Numbered from the stretch's first letter, positions 11,612 to 24,000 are shown. The stretch: DNA of 64,000 nucleotides from Marisa cornuarietis (GCA_004794655.1 SMMW01000520.1:434001-498000), one strand, 5' to 3'. Program-made: numbers and translations. Notes: generated by a model from the letters alone, not told the origin.

Positions 11612-12620
11612 CAATTTAAAATGCGCAGCGAAAACAGAAAAGAAGAAAAAAAAATAAAACAACAGGAAAGTAAAAATAATAAAGACAGAAGCGGTGCCTG
11701 GTTGTGTAAGTCTGTCTTAAGTAAACAAATGAGTCTTCAGTCTTCTCAGAAACGTGGTCGTTAAGGTGAAGGTTGACAGTGATGATGGCAGACCATTCCA
11801 CAGTTTAGGTGCAGCGTTTGTGAAGGCCCTGGCTCCAGTGTGCTTCTTGTTTGTGTCTTCCACTGCAGGGAGACAGAAGCGTGACTGGGAGCCAGAGCGC
11901 AGACCACGTGACGGCTGGTAAGGAGGAACTACCTCTTGTAAAAAGGAGCAGTTTTGAACATGCAGGACTGTGCAATCGAAAGCACTTTGTGGTCAATGCG
12001 CTTGTTCACTTGGACCCAGTGAAGGCTCTGTATGATAGGGGTGCTGTGCTCAGTGGACGACTTTGCACGGGTGACAATCCTGGCGGCTGTGTTTTGAACT
12101 CTTTAGAGTCAATGTAACTGCTTAGCAGGTATACCCCACAATGCACTATTGCAGTAGTCCAATCTCGCATGATGGTAGCTACAGCAAGTGAGTTGGCAGC
12201 AGCCTGAGTCAGCATGGGCCGTAGTCTACCTACAGTCCTCAAAAAGTAGTAGGATTTTGCCACAACAGAATTAACAAGTTACATATGGAGATCAGTGCAT
12301 CAATAAAGAGCCCTAGATCCCGCACACAGTCAGCAAAGGCTATAGAGGCGTCACCGACCTGCACATCACTAATGCCGATCTGCTCCCGTCTGGCCCTGAG
12401 GCCGCACAGCAACGCTTCTGTCTTGTCGTCGTTGAGTTTAAGACGATTCCTGGTCATCCAGGCCTTCACTGCAAAACAAAAAGATTCAAGTCGTTGAAGC
12501 GCAATCATAGCCTTTGCTGGGTCGGTGGGATAACTGTTCAGAATCTGTGTATCATCCGCAATGGTGATGATATCAGATGTAATCTGAACACGAAAGTTAG
12601 CTAAGCTTTTACTAAACATT
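11612..12620 (-). mobile_element. CR1-type LINE remnant (3' half of ORF2)
   Basis: Broken reverse-transcriptase C-terminal region in several frames. Seen on the minus strand in order: a fragment with IADDTQ and [19 protein letters not shown]; then, after a frame change near 12265, YYFLRTVGRLRPML; and near 11780 the typical ending KLWNGLPSSL and LKTHLFT. This is the usual CR1/Jockey order. It is 5'-truncated, has frameshifts and deletions, and ends in the (GAT)n tract. It is inactive. Confidence 0.85.
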
Positions 12621-14225
12621 CCAAGCTTTGTTATGAATCAATATGAAACAGTACAGACATGAAGTGATTTTAACATAAATTTAATAATTCCATATATGTC
12701 CATTAATGATTTCCAGTTTTTGATTTTAATATTCAAGTTTTGAGATCATTTTATGTTTAAAACTAACATTTATGACATGCTAATTTTAAAAGGCGAGTAG
12801 GCTAATAACACGTTATCTGACAACACATCAGTCAACTTTTACAGGTACAGTTAAATAGTTTTTAATTTTGTCCTCTTCTCTACTCTTTAAAATACCATGC
12901 GTCCACATTTATTAACACTTGAATTTAGAACTTCGTCAAGCGTCAAAAAAAAATCCTTAAAGCTTGCTAACTTAGTTAGTACTATAGATAATAATCTGAA
13001 AAACACATTTTTTATTTAGCGAATATAAATGAAATTAAAATTTATAAATGTAGTGTATGGTACTACCAAAGCTTCATGCATCTTGAACGACTAGAATCGT
13101 TAGTTTAGTAGCAAGAAATGGTAGCTTTATACATTATACACAGCCAAACATAACGCTATTCTCAACAGTATACTAAGGGACGTAATCACAGTACGTAGTG
13201 CAGCCTCAATCATTACCGTTCTTTATTCTGTTGGTTTTGTTTTTAATTTGCAGACCATGCACATTCTGGCAAAGCATTTGTTGTACGACTTCTGAACTGT
13301 TTACAATACATGCACCCCAACCCCCAAATCATTAAAGAAAAATATTGCAAAATGTAATTCTTTTAATAAGTTGTCTTTTGTTTTTGAACACGATGTATGA
13401 AAAAGCTTTCAATAACAAAAGGATAAAGTAGAGGTGCTAAAGAGGAAGTAAAAATATGGTCTACAGTTGATATTGATCCAAACAGTTTTCACAGTTGCTT
13501 TTGAGAGGGATACAATTTATGTTAAAAAGATGCCAATTTCATTAATTGCAAATTTTATTACATGTTTACACAATTTAAAGCAGCGGCATATTATAAAGGA
13601 TTTAAACTGTAAAATAAAATCTAAAGATATAAATTAAAAATACATGCTACTTTATTCCCTGATTCACTCACCCATTTTTAACCCCTTGACCAGCTACGAA
13701 GTCATATCTAAATGTCAACAGGCGCACCAAACTTTACATAAATTATAGACTTTCTGACATATTCAATCAACAACAACATAGTAAAACTTATTAAAAGATA
13801 TATCATGCTGGTCAAACTAAAATTATTAACAAGGATTGTCAACAACAATAGAAGAAAACTCATCTGATTACACCCCTCATAGCTGCCTGTCTTAATTGCT
13901 TACATTGTTAAAAGATGTTTACTTCCTTACAATCTTTAGATCTGCTATTGTTTTTTTAAATTTAATTTGATCGATACTTCTGTGGCTGAACAGTGAAAGT
14001 ACTTTAGTATTTGTGGGACACTTCGTGTTTTATTGTTAATATTATATACTTGAAGTTTTACTATTTTTTTCTGAAACTTTGCTACCGTTATTCTTAAGTC
14101 ATAGGTTTGATTATAATATTACTCTTTTTTTTCTGTGTATCATATTACAACAATTTGTTTTGTTTACTTTGTTATTTTGCTTGTTCTGAACGGAAATTAT
14201 TTAAATATCAAATATAAATATCAAA
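12621..14225. other. AT-rich intergenic stretch
   Basis: No coding potential, repeat or RNA gene recognised. Confidence 0.6.
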
Positions 14226-14482
14226 CAAAGGAAGTTACACTTCACGATCTAATTAATCTACAACACGTCTCTTTGTTTCTAGACAGCGAACATATCAAAC
14301 ATCAGCCTTTCTCAATAGTTTGTAAAGTGTCGGTGGGTGTTGGTTTCAGCCCATTAGCATTCAAGTTTATCAAGATTGCAGGTACTATACAAGGCCTTTT
14401 TGCGTATGTAGATTATGGGATATCTTCGAGACGTCTTCTCAAGTGTCCATGTCAAGAGCAACATCCTGTTCACACAAAATAG
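14226..14482. repeat. Duplicated block, copy 1
   Basis: Shares two stretches with 15034-15217: the segment starting CAAAGGAAGTTACACTTCA, and the segment GGGATATCTTCGAGACGTCT through CACACAAAATAG, nearly identical in both. It contains a motif (GATATGTTCGCTG on the minus strand) that recurs at 16030-16180 and 62650-62790. Copy 2 lacks about 80 bases found here. Confidence 0.75.
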
Positions 14483-14897
14483 TCTCTCATCTTTAGCATT
14501 GAACCATTGGAGATCAACAAACATATTTATTATTTTTTATTATTAATTTTTAAATCGGTCACGTTCTTCTGCATGCAGAATGTTGTCTACTTAGATTCGA
14601 TCGTTTTAGAAACGACTTTGCACATTTTAATAAACTTAACCATTACTTAGCCATGACTTTAGGGTCAATAAAAGCAATAAAAACATTTTATGCAGTTAAG
14701 CGAGATCTCTTCATCTTTATCAATAACAATACTATTCTTATCTGATGTACCCATGTTAAACTAGATGTCTACTAACAGACATGGACCGGCAATAGCACGA
14801 TGTTTAAGAAAACTTTTAACAGAGTCTACGTATTAGGCTTCCTCGTACACTAGAAATTGTTTAATTTTATGGCTTTGTTGTTTTGGATATTATTTTA

Positions 14898-14950
14898 ACA
14901 ACAACGACGACGACGACGACAACAACGACGATGACGACGACGACGACGAC

Positions 14951-14996
<46 letters not shown>
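14898..14996. repeat. Compound (ACG/CGA)n-(GAT)n microsatellite
   Basis: ACA/ACG/ACGACG tract passing into about 15 GAT units. A frame over it reads poly-Thr then poly-Met and is not a gene. Confidence 0.9.
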
Positions 14997-15033
14997 AACA
15001 GTCAAACAGAAAAAGAACTAGAAAAAAACACTT

Positions 15034-15217
15034 CAAAGGAAGTGACACTTCATGACCTAATTACTTTTCTTTACTTTTCTAGACAGCGAGTGTATCAAAC
15101 ATCAGCAAAGACACAGCCAGCCTTTCTCAATAGTTTGAGTCTGTAGATTCTGGGATATCTTCGAGACGTCTTCTCAAGTGTCCATGTCAAGAGCAACATC
15201 CTGTTCACACAAAATAG
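15034..15217. repeat. Duplicated block, copy 2
   Basis: Second copy of the 14226-14482 block, with an internal deletion. It lies just downstream, in minus-strand terms, of the signal-peptide exon at 15380-15443. Confidence 0.75.
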
Positions 15218-15379
15218 GGGAGGTCTGAATTTACAGCCAGTGATCTGTCTCGATGACAAGCGCTCTACCGCTGTGCCAGCAGTTCCAGCCGTTTGTACTT
15301 AGGAAGAGAACAACAAGTACGGAAAAACATTTAAAATAAAAGACCACTGCCTCAGACACTTCACAATATCCGTTTACAC

Positions 15380-15443
15380 TTCTGATGAAGAAAACTTGAC
15401 ACTTGACAAAAGATAAAGAAAATAACAGCACGACGTGCCCCAT
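15380..15443 (-). CDS. First exon of a second small secreted-protein family
   Basis: ATG followed by GHVVLLFSLSFVKCQVFF, a short signal peptide, then a possible donor (GAA followed by GTGTAA). A close copy with the same context (GACTGACC before ATG) is found on the plus strand at 62120. Conservation of the Met, hydrophobic core and VK-C/S-Q cleavage region supports a real first exon. The rest of the gene was not recognised; candidates are the minus-strand duplicated blocks at 14.2-15.2 kb. Confidence 0.5.
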
Positions 15444-15900
15444 GGTCAGTCTCGTTTTTTATAGTATAATGTTCTAACCCTGTTAGATCTTGTTTAATAT
15501 ATTTGGAGACTATCAGCGTAAAGGTTTAAGAGAAAACCTTAAATTCAACGTGCCAACCACCTTAACGACCTGGATATAGTAACCTTAAAAACAGTTGTGT
15601 TAAAAACATTCTGTCTGGTAGCTTATATAGAGAAAAGTTATCTTTCGAATGAAATACAGACCAGAGTAATACAAAAATTATACTGTTCTACTTCAGATAC
15701 TGTTTACAATGTCATTCGTGTAGATTAATGTAGATTTTATTCGCTTTATGTGCCTGTAACTACAAATGAACCATTTCACTAAATATTCAGTCGTACTTAG
15801 TGATTTATTTGACAATACCATTATCTTGCCATCTCCCTCTAAAAACGTGTTGTTGGCACAAAATGTGATCGGTGAAGAGAAAAGAACTAAATGTGTCAAT

Positions 15901-15902
<2 letters not shown>

Positions 15903-15944
<42 letters not shown>

Positions 15945-15945
15945 G
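15903..15945. repeat. (TTA)n microsatellite
   Basis: About 14 tandem ATT/TTA units. Confidence 0.9.
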
Positions 15946-16013
15946 TAGGAAAAAAGAACTGAAGCAAATCAGAAAAACAGACACAACTCTACTTAGAGTG
16001 CACTGCACTTCAA

Positions 16014-16185
16014 AACAAAGGAATCGGGCTCTTCCTCTTTACTTCCGAGTTCACTTTTCTTTGCAGAAAACATATCAACATCACCATCAAAACACCAATC
16101 CTCTATTGCTATTGTTAAAAGTGCTCATGGATGTTGGCTTCAGTCTTTTAAAGTTTAGTGTTTTATCAGTTTTTTGCAGGCGTTG
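16014..16185. repeat. Diverged member of the 14-15 kb repeat family
   Basis: On the minus strand contains GATATGTTTTCTGCAAAG then GTGAACTCGG, matching GATATGTTCGCTGCCTTG and GTGAACTCGG at 62.7 kb. Both would read as DMF(S/A)A followed by K(S/R)EL. It also has a plus-strand segment resembling 14332-14375 (GGATGTTGGCTTCAG versus GGGTGTTGGTTTCAG). Confidence 0.5.
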
Positions 16186-17006
16186 ATGAGTGTGATCTCC
16201 CAACGTGCTTAATTCTTTTTATGCCCGCTTTAAGAAACATGACTTCTCTCTCAATGTTTCCACACTAAAATAATCTCTGGTCCCTGTGAATGGGTTGGTG
16301 ATTGCCCAGTCCTTTGTCAAAGATCTCTTGAGGCAAGGAAATATTAACAAGGCTCAGGGTAAAAATGTGAGCTGTAGACTTACTATCCAGTACTGTGCCA
16401 AGCATCGTAGCGGAGTTTTACAGCATGTATTCCAGCTGTCTATAAATTCTGGTCACATTCCTGGTATTTGGAAACTTTATCACATTGTGCCTGTTCCAAG
16501 AATCCCTAGGCCCAGTCAAACCAACGGCTTCATACCAGTCGCTCTTACCTCACTTATTATGAAATCACTTGAGAAAATCGTAAGGAGCGAGGTTATGACT
16601 GCCGTTGATCGACATCTTCACCCGCTGCAGTTTCCCTATAGACCTGGAAGAGGTGTCGATGATGAAGTAGTTTATACTTAATACGTTATACAAACATCTA
16701 GAGAAACGTAAAACTCATGCAAGGATTGTCTTTGCTGATTTTTCTCCTGCTTTTAACACTGTGCAACCTCACTTGTAAGCGGAGAGTCTAGTCTCAGACT
16801 TCCATCTCTCCCACCAACTAACTCTCCAGATCCTCGACTTTTTAACAAACAGGCAGCAGAGAGTTTCTGTTAACGGTCTTCTCTCAGACCCTGTTGTCAC
16901 CTGTACATGTTTCCCTCAAGGCTGCTGCTTGTCTCAACTACTGGTCATACTCTATATTAACAGTTGTTGAAGCACTACTGATAGGAGCTTTCTAATGAAA
17001 TTTGCA

Positions 17007-17193
17007 AATAACTCCCCAGATAGCAATGAAACATTTTATAAACGTTTTAAAAACGCTAACATGGTTGTAATAATGTAAAAGTTTGATATGAAACATTTTA
17101 GAAATGTTTTAAAAATATTTACCGAATAAACATTTAAAACTTAAAAATTTGTGCAAATATTTTAAAATGGTAGGAAGCAAAACATTTAATCAA
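17007..17193. mobile_element. Short insertion inside the L2 remnant
   Basis: A 187-base AT-rich segment splits the L2 coding sequence just before FADG. It is flanked by a 29-base direct repeat (16978-17006 and 17194-17222, one mismatch) derived from the L2 itself. It contains repeated AAACGTTTTAAAAACG-like and AAACATTTTA motifs. A SINE- or MITE-like insertion with a long target duplication is the simplest reading. Confidence 0.55.
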
Positions 17194-17940
17194 CTGATAG
17201 GAGCTTTCTGATGAAATTTGCAGATGGTTCTGTCTTGCTGTCACTTCTGTATGCTGATGAATATGTTTACAGAGGTGCTCTTCCTGACTTTGTCCGCTGG
17301 TGTGACGAACACTTCCTTGTCTTGAATGTATCAAAGACTAAGAAAATGATCTTCGACTTTCAGATAAACAAGTCTGAGACAGTCATCAAGTTATCCATGA
17401 TGATGCCATCGAGGTGATCGACTCTTACTAATATTTAGGTACCATTTTCGATAACAAGATTAAATGGGACATTAAAACTGACATGATATTCCGGAAAAGC
17501 CAACAATGCCTGTACCTCCTACGGAAACTCAAAATTTTTTCTGTCAGCTCTGTCATCCTCACTCGGTTCTATCAGTCCTTCATTGAAAGTCCCATCACTG
17601 TTTCTTTCATCTCCTGGTTCCACAACCTCTCGCTAGGGAACAGGAATAGTCTTGTCTCCCTTGTTAACATCTGTCTATGATCAGGCAGAGTGACTTGACA
17701 GCTTTCTGTCATCAGCAAATCCTTAGGAAGGCCTCCCGTATCTTCTCTATTTCTGATCATATGTTGACACGTGAATTCTCACTCTTGCGGTCTGGCTGTA
17801 GGTATGTTTGCAAAACCAATCGTCACCGCAATTCATTTATTCCACGTGCCGTTTACCTGATTACTTCTGTTGGCCGTGATATTGTATTAATTAACCCGAG
17901 GTGACCTGAGGTCACCAACTGTATCTACTGTTGCTTGGAA

Positions 17941-17976
17941 TGTGTGTGTGTGTATGTGTGTGTGTGTGTGTGTGTG
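17941..17976. repeat. (TG)n microsatellite
   Basis: Tandem GT units within the 3' part of the L2 remnant. Confidence 0.85.
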
Positions 17977-18110
17977 AGCGCGTAAGAGAATTTCAAAGTG
18001 TATGTACTATCTCGTTTATAATTATCATGTATATGTATGTACTACTGCTAGTATGAGCACCATCTGGATTTGCCATTGCGGATAAATAAAGCTGTATTGT
18101 ATAAGATAGC

Positions 18111-19378
18111 CGACATCGCCATTTTTGTAGTCGTCTCATATCTGCAAGGAAGAAAAAAAAAAGGACGGACAAGATCGGAATATGGATTTGTAAGTCCTCG
18201 TTATTATTTACCATGCATAGGTAGACCACTAGAACAGACCCTTTACTATATCACTAGTTTATCGATGTCCGTTTAACTTTTTCGACAACAAAGAAATATT
18301 TATAATTATCGTTCTCTTTGAAGAAAACTAAAAACATGCAGCATGAAGAGCAAGTCAGGAACACAGCCGTAGATCACAACTTTGACGGTCAGCCTTGTCA
18401 ATCCCAAGTGTAGTTATTGATTCAGCACTGCCCTTTGGTAGGAGCATTGTCAGTGTCCGTTAACATGTACTGTTATCACTGTGGAGGTCTGCAGTGTCTG
18501 AGAAATCTCCGCTGAATACCCGGGGAGACGTTATGTAGTTATGATTAGTTTCCCCTCCACTGGTTTTTGACCATCAGGTCTTTGGCGACTGAATAACCGA
18601 GGTGGTCGCGTATCGACGCTACCACGTCACGGTGTGATGTAATTTGGTAGGTTTGGGTCACACAGTCTCCCAAGAACGTGCCGGTGTTCTACTTATGCTA
18701 TGAACACATCCAGAAACAATGTAATTTAAACCGTTAATTGCTACAGCGACATTTAAGTTCACTAAATGGAAGAAATAAGGATCATTTTAATTTGCTCTAG
18801 AGAAGTACACTGATAAGAATATTTTTTCCAAACACCAGTTGCTGTGCGCGTTTTCCCTCTATCTTGCCATACAGCAGGGAAAATCGTGCATTATTAAATT
18901 GTTGAGCTACGGGTATTATTTGATGTTGGTAAATTTTGACATCTTATTTATTAGCCAGTCAACTGCGAAACATTTTAAAAGGAAAAGACGTGTTCTTCAG
19001 GTTAGGAACTTGACCGTTGTGACAAGACAGCAACATGAACTTCGAGGCTACATTTGTTTGAAAGATAGATTACAAATTAAATTATTGCAATTTAGAACAC
19101 AGTGCCCTTATCACATATCACAAACGTAGGTGGCAAAAGTGTGAGACATATTCCTCTCCCCAGATCTCAACTGTCTGCTGCACGATTTTTCCTAAAACTT
19201 TAAGGTGATGAGTCTTTTACACGAAAGGGTAAGAAGTTATGTGAAGGGTTAAGCATTTAATTACAATAACAATTCGATAATTTAACATCGCTATAGCTTT
19301 ACAAACATGAACCCTCTTAGCCACGGATAAAAATATTTCTATGTTCAAAAACATGGGCTTAAAATTTACTATTTTGAA
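18111..19378. other. Intergenic stretch, nothing recognised
   Basis: No supportable gene. The part from 18530 to 18680 is less AT-rich than its surroundings but was not identified. Confidence 0.5.
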
Positions 19379-19545
19379 GACGATAGTGAAACTGCACAGC
19401 CATGATCGTGGAGCATGAGCCACGATAGTAAGCGTATCATTACTCATTGTGTTCTGCCGGTAGGACCACAATCGTGCAAAGAGTAAATCACGATCGTGGA
19501 GCACAGCTTCGATAGTGGCTCATTGCGCTCTGCCGGGTAAGCCAG
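19379..19545. repeat. Cluster of degenerate palindromic decamers
   Basis: Six copies of a motif near the perfect palindrome CACGATCGTG occur within about 140 bases (near 19379, 19401, 19421, 19468, 19489 and 19508), within a roughly 90-base unit present twice that ends in CTCTGCCGG or TTCTGCCGG. Origin and function are unknown. Confidence 0.5.
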
Positions 19546-19791
19546 TAAACTGCCTCTATGGACTCAGAGCAGTAACTCACAGTTTATAGCTCTAGTGCAA
19601 ACAGTCCGCTAACTAACGGCATAATTCCCGCAGTGCATGCAGTCAGTCTCTTAGCCCTTGCTGCAGATCATGTATACCGCTAAGTCTTAAAGATAACTCT
19701 TACTTCTTTGATATGAGAGTGACGTCCCTTCGCCTAACTGGCTTGAGGGGATGGCTCTCTGTCGTTTTTTTTTTGTATCGTCCGTCGTATT

Positions 19792-20425
19792 TTGAGTTTC
19801 GGCAACCCGTATTATGATGAAGTCGCCATCCTTGCTCCCATACAAGACTGCTGTATGTTGAGGACGTCCACTTGGAACAGCCTGCAGCTGTTGCGGGATG
19901 GTGTTCTCAGCAGGGCCATGAAAGAGGTGTTGCGATCCGACCCCATCCGCCCGGTCTTGATAGACAGCCTTTTCCCGGCACTGGACGGACGGCTGAAGAG
20001 GGTATTTCAGAAACTGGACATATGCGTGCAGACAACTGGCTTGGACAATGTGCTAGTCGATGATGGCCTTTGATACTGTCTTGTTGGATTTGGACTTCAT
20101 GACTTGTGCGGTGGTGTGGGATTCATGTTTTCATCAGTGAACTTGAGCGTGTGCTGGCGTTCTAGTGAAACTTGTGCCTTCTGTTGGATGTTGAATTTTC
20201 TGTGGAGTGTATGACATGTTTGATATTTGTTCTATAGGGTGTATTCCGGTTTGTATGACATGTTGGATATTTGTGCTGAGGACTGTGTTCTTGCTGTGTG
20301 TGACGCTGCCCTGTGACGTGGAGGAGATGGGCCGCTACACACCCACATCTTGTCGTCATCTTATTTTTTGACGTCCACAGGCCAGGATTTGGCGCTATAC
20401 AAGCCAACATTGTTATTATTATTTA
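19792..20425 (+). mobile_element. Probable transposable-element 3' end with unidentified ORF
   Basis: An open frame of about 93 codons (19792-20073) has protein-like composition, for example RDGVLSRAMKEVLRSDPIRP, but was not assigned to a family. About 300 bases downstream is GGATTTGGCGCTATACAAGC followed by a (TTA)n tail. The GCGCTATA plus (ATT)n ending resembles the 3' end of the CR1 element at 54.6 kb. A repeat of about 22 bases (GTATGACATGTTGGATATTT type) occurs twice near 20209 and 20253. Confidence 0.4.
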
Positions 20426-20625
20426 TTACTTCCTGTTTCATTTGAAACAATCGAGTACAGAAGCTATCCAGAAAGCATTAACAAAATTTATATAACTCAT
20501 TTTTAAACATTGTGATAAAGTAATGGTTGTGGTGTTAGAGAATCAAATCATTTGTGGCAAGGATGGACAAATCACGATTAGACATCGAGAATGTAACATT
20601 TAATAACGCGTTCTTTAACAAGCAT

Positions 20626-20780
20626 GAAACAGCGGTACCGACCCTTTAGTAATTTATAAACTTCATGTGTGGACAAAGGCAGCCAGCAAACAAGAGAAAC
20701 CGTTAAGAAAACTTTTGCTGCCCTTCTCGATTTTTAATTTTTAAAATCTGTTGTCGATGACATTCTGATTCAGATTTGTT
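20626..20780 (+). repeat. Segment duplicated at the right window edge
   Basis: AACAGCGGTACCGACCCTTT and the next 140 bases are almost identical to 63319-63460. In the second copy this segment is joined directly to sequence from gene B SRCR 2. Confidence 0.85.
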
Positions 20781-20827
20781 CTTTAAATCGAAAAGATCAG
20801 TCGCAGTTGACCTTTTACAAATTGGCG

Positions 20828-21009
20828 ACGAGTGTCAGTAATAGTTTTATCTAAGAAGCAGCCAATCTGACTCAGACACGTGGCACGCCATCTTGTGTTC
20901 GCTGGTAATTACTTCCTCGTCGATGTATTATAAACTGCCAGACTGCGGTCTCTGGCCAGTCACTTGTCAGTCGAAGAAGATTTGTAAGTATTCATCGACA
21001 GACCACATC
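20828..21009 (+). promoter_or_regulatory. Putative gene B promoter, shared with gene C
   Basis: Region upstream of gene B exon 1 with a CCAAT box (20872-20876) and TATAAA (20929-20934). It aligns by eye with 40260-40436 upstream of gene C: AATAGTTTTATCT versus AATAGTTTCATCT, GCCAATCTGACT versus TCCAATGACTGT, then TATTCATCGACAGACCACAT versus TATTCATCAGCCGAACACAT, in the same order. The promoter was therefore duplicated with the gene. Confidence 0.5.
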
Positions 21010-21067
21010 ATGATATACAGGATCGTCTGTGTTTACTTGATATTTGTTGAGCTGGTACCAATCCCAG
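21010..21067 (+). CDS. Gene B exon 1: signal peptide
   Basis: [20 protein letters not shown]: a Met followed by a hydrophobic core, ending at CCAG followed by GTAAGA in phase 1. Closely related at DNA level to gene C exon 1 (GGATCGTC, TGTTTAC and CTGGTACCA shared). Confidence 0.8.
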
Positions 21068-24000
21068 GTAAGAAACATTTAACATGACGCTGTTTCGTAA
21101 GGTGCACTAGTTGAATACAAAATTAAGATTTCACTTTATTCTAGCTTTTACAACCTCGTTTGTTAAACGTATAAAGAAATAGATTTATGCCCCATATAAG
21201 TTATTCTTGTTCGAGAAGAATTGATCCAGCTGTTGATCATGTTACATGTATGCATACAGTCTGACCTCCTCCATTTAAAAATGAGAACTTGGAGTGATGT
21301 ATTAATTCACTGTATTATTACTTTCCTAGTTTCAGCTCAGCAGATGTCAGCTAGTTTAGTGGATGGCACAGCGAATGCAGGTCGTCTGGAGATATTGTAC
21401 AATGGAACCTGGGGCACAGTGTGTGACGATCGATTTGGACAGGAAGAGGCTTTAGTAGCCTGCAGGATGTTTGGTTTTAACAGGTATTTAGTCTACGTTT
21501 GAAAGATTTTATCTCACAAAGCCACAAGCTTTTTTAAATGGTATATTTTGCTTAGTAAGAGTGTTTTGTAGCCTGATGATCGATCTAACTTTAAGTTTTC
21601 AAGGTACTGAATTGCTGTGTTTTATGGTAAGACTCTAGCTCACCTAGCAGCAAGTTGCTCTTGTTTTATTACAGAAGTAATTACGATAATAAAACGGACA
21701 TTAAGCTGTAGACAATGTGATAGAGGTGACGAGCAACGCCCTTACAATATAAGATTTCCGCGAAAAAAACTCGGTTTATATGACCTCATCAAGAACCTAA
21801 AAACGTTATAGGGATAGTCATTACTTTCACTGTTTTAAATACTGTCTCAGATATGGCACGCTTAAATTGTGGTTACCTGTATTTTTTCTGTTTTAACTTA
21901 GATGCTATCGGTTTTCCGAGTGTTTTCCTTAATTAATTATTCCAGCGCAGCCTTGTAACGAAACACTGGTACAAGGATTACCTAATCGTTGTTTACTCAA
22001 GAACTTAGGGCTGCTCGGAAGAATTTTAAGATATAGCAGAACCCTTAAGTATGCTGCCCAGTCCACAAAATGTTTTTTTTCTCTATGATGGAAAACAGGT
22101 TTGACGAGTCTACTCATCCATCCATCCATCCATCCATCCATCCATCCATCCATCCATCCATCCATCCATCCATCCATCCATCAGTCCATCCATCCATCCA
22201 TTATAAGTTTTTTTTTTACTTTATTGGCCCTATTGATGACTATCAATTGACAAAGTAATAAAGGATTTAGAAGGCTCAGTGACAAATATTTTTAAGCAAA
22301 GGACACATTACGTGATTAGACTTCCTAATTTTCAGTCAAAATATAAACATTTTACTATAAATTTTTCACATCTGACCTCAAGATACTGTCAGAAGATGCC
22401 ACAGATATTAGTTATTATCGCTTCCATTGTCTTGTTTGGTGATGATCGTTTGCCAAAGGTTAAAGTACGTCAAGGTCTTCTGACACTCGAAGAACAACTA
22501 GAGAGTAGACATAATTGCACGTGAGATATTATACAGCTACAAAAGTTCGCGTAAGGATGGTATGCGTGCATTTTTCATAGTCGCAGCATGCTAGCCGATG
22601 TGTTTGTTTTTGATGTCCACACCCTTCTCTGTTTTTTCTGTTGTTGGACAGCACAACAGCAGTACCCGTCGTGTCATTGTACAGACAAGGCTCAGGTCCG
22701 GTTCTACTGGATGACTTGGAATGTCAGGGAAACGAAACCAGCCTAGCTCAGTGTAAACACTCAAGGCTTTACAAACACGACTGTACGCACTCGGAGGATG
22801 TCGGCGTTATATGCAACAACAGTCGTGAGGAAGCCTTTCTAACTACACCAGGACTTTTATTGCTCGGCAATATATACATGAACACAAATTGCCAGTGTAC
22901 TGATAATTTCGATTATCTATTGTTCCTTTTGGTTTCTTCTTCCTTTCCAAATAATGTATAAAAGTTATTTCGCGAGTTTCGAGCACATTTTCTTGAAATA
23001 GAAACTTTACATTACAGCAACATAATTTTAATTATTCAATCAAGAACATACACAGAAAAACTACTAGTTTGATTTGTCAATATGCTGAATTTTGACCAGT
23101 TCTTAATTATTTTCAAAGATTCAGAGAGTGCTATTTAATTTCCAGATATGACTATCTTTATACATGTAAATAATTAATGAGTGGCCATACAGATATTCAA
23201 TTTAATAAAACATTTCTTTACTTTGCTGAATTTTTTGAAGACACATGAAAAACATTCAATCAACCATGTTATCAGTTGTTTCATTTCCCTCATTAAATGA
23301 TCTGTTTTACGGACACCTGGTCTCCAGCAGCTAACACGATTGTGCTTTCTGTTGTTTTTTTATTTGTAGCAAAATCATTTAAAATTGTAAACGTGATGTC
23401 GTTGGGTCCATATACATTAGTCATAGCGTCAATTACATATGCAGAACTTAAAAGAAAAGTCCATTCATTTACATGACGCACGACATTTTGCGGTTATATA
23501 TCCATATTGTGATGTAACAATACCGAACACAAGGTTTTTATCATTACCTGTATGATGAAACTTTAAGACACACATATTTATACAAATATTCCTTACTTTT
23601 AAAACTTCCTTTGATAACGACACTAAGTTAAAGGAATAAAAATTTAGAATGATCCTAATTGATAAGTTTTAATTAAAAATTGTAGTGTGCACGCTGTTGT
23701 AAAATTGATGACATCATTTGAGCTAATTTCAGCTGAGAAGATGGCCGCTAGATTAGCTGGTGGAACATCGGAAGAGGGACGTCTCGAGATATTTTACTAT
23801 GGACAGTGGATAAGAATGTGTGCATACAAACTGGGAGAAAACGAGGCGCTGGTGGCCTGCAGGATGTTGGGATTTAACAGGTCAGGTATTTAACTTACTA
23901 GGTTGATTGGACACAAGTGTGTGTCAAAATGGAAACCTGCTGGTTCTCGTCAAATCATGTAATTATGACTTTTGATACCAGATGTTAATATGTGCTAACA

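Larger units (their letters stand above)
16280..18110 (+). mobile_element. L2-type LINE remnant
   Basis: Broken reverse transcriptase in several frames: VPVPRIPRPSQTNGFIPVAL, then SLEKIVRSE, then LQFPYRPGRGVDD, then near 16725 IVFADFSPAFNTVQP, then LDFLTNRQQRVSVNG, then FPQGCCLS, then after an insertion MKFADGSVLLSLLYAD and WCDEHFLVLNVSKTKKMI. This order (LTS/EKI, DFSSAFNT, PQGC, FADD, WC-NVSKTKE) is typical of L2-group elements. FADD is changed to FADG. The 3' end is probably near GGATAAATAAAGCTGTATTG at 18079-18098. Many stops; inactive. Confidence 0.85.

Noticed and set aside
14883..15146. Poly-Thr/poly-Met open frame
   Set aside because: Low-complexity translation of a (CGA)n-(GAT)n microsatellite.
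23293..23481. Minus-strand frame ending [16 protein letters not shown], faintly like a C1q or TNF-type strand
   Set aside because: Only a short segment, no second conserved motif and no splice context; too weak to call.
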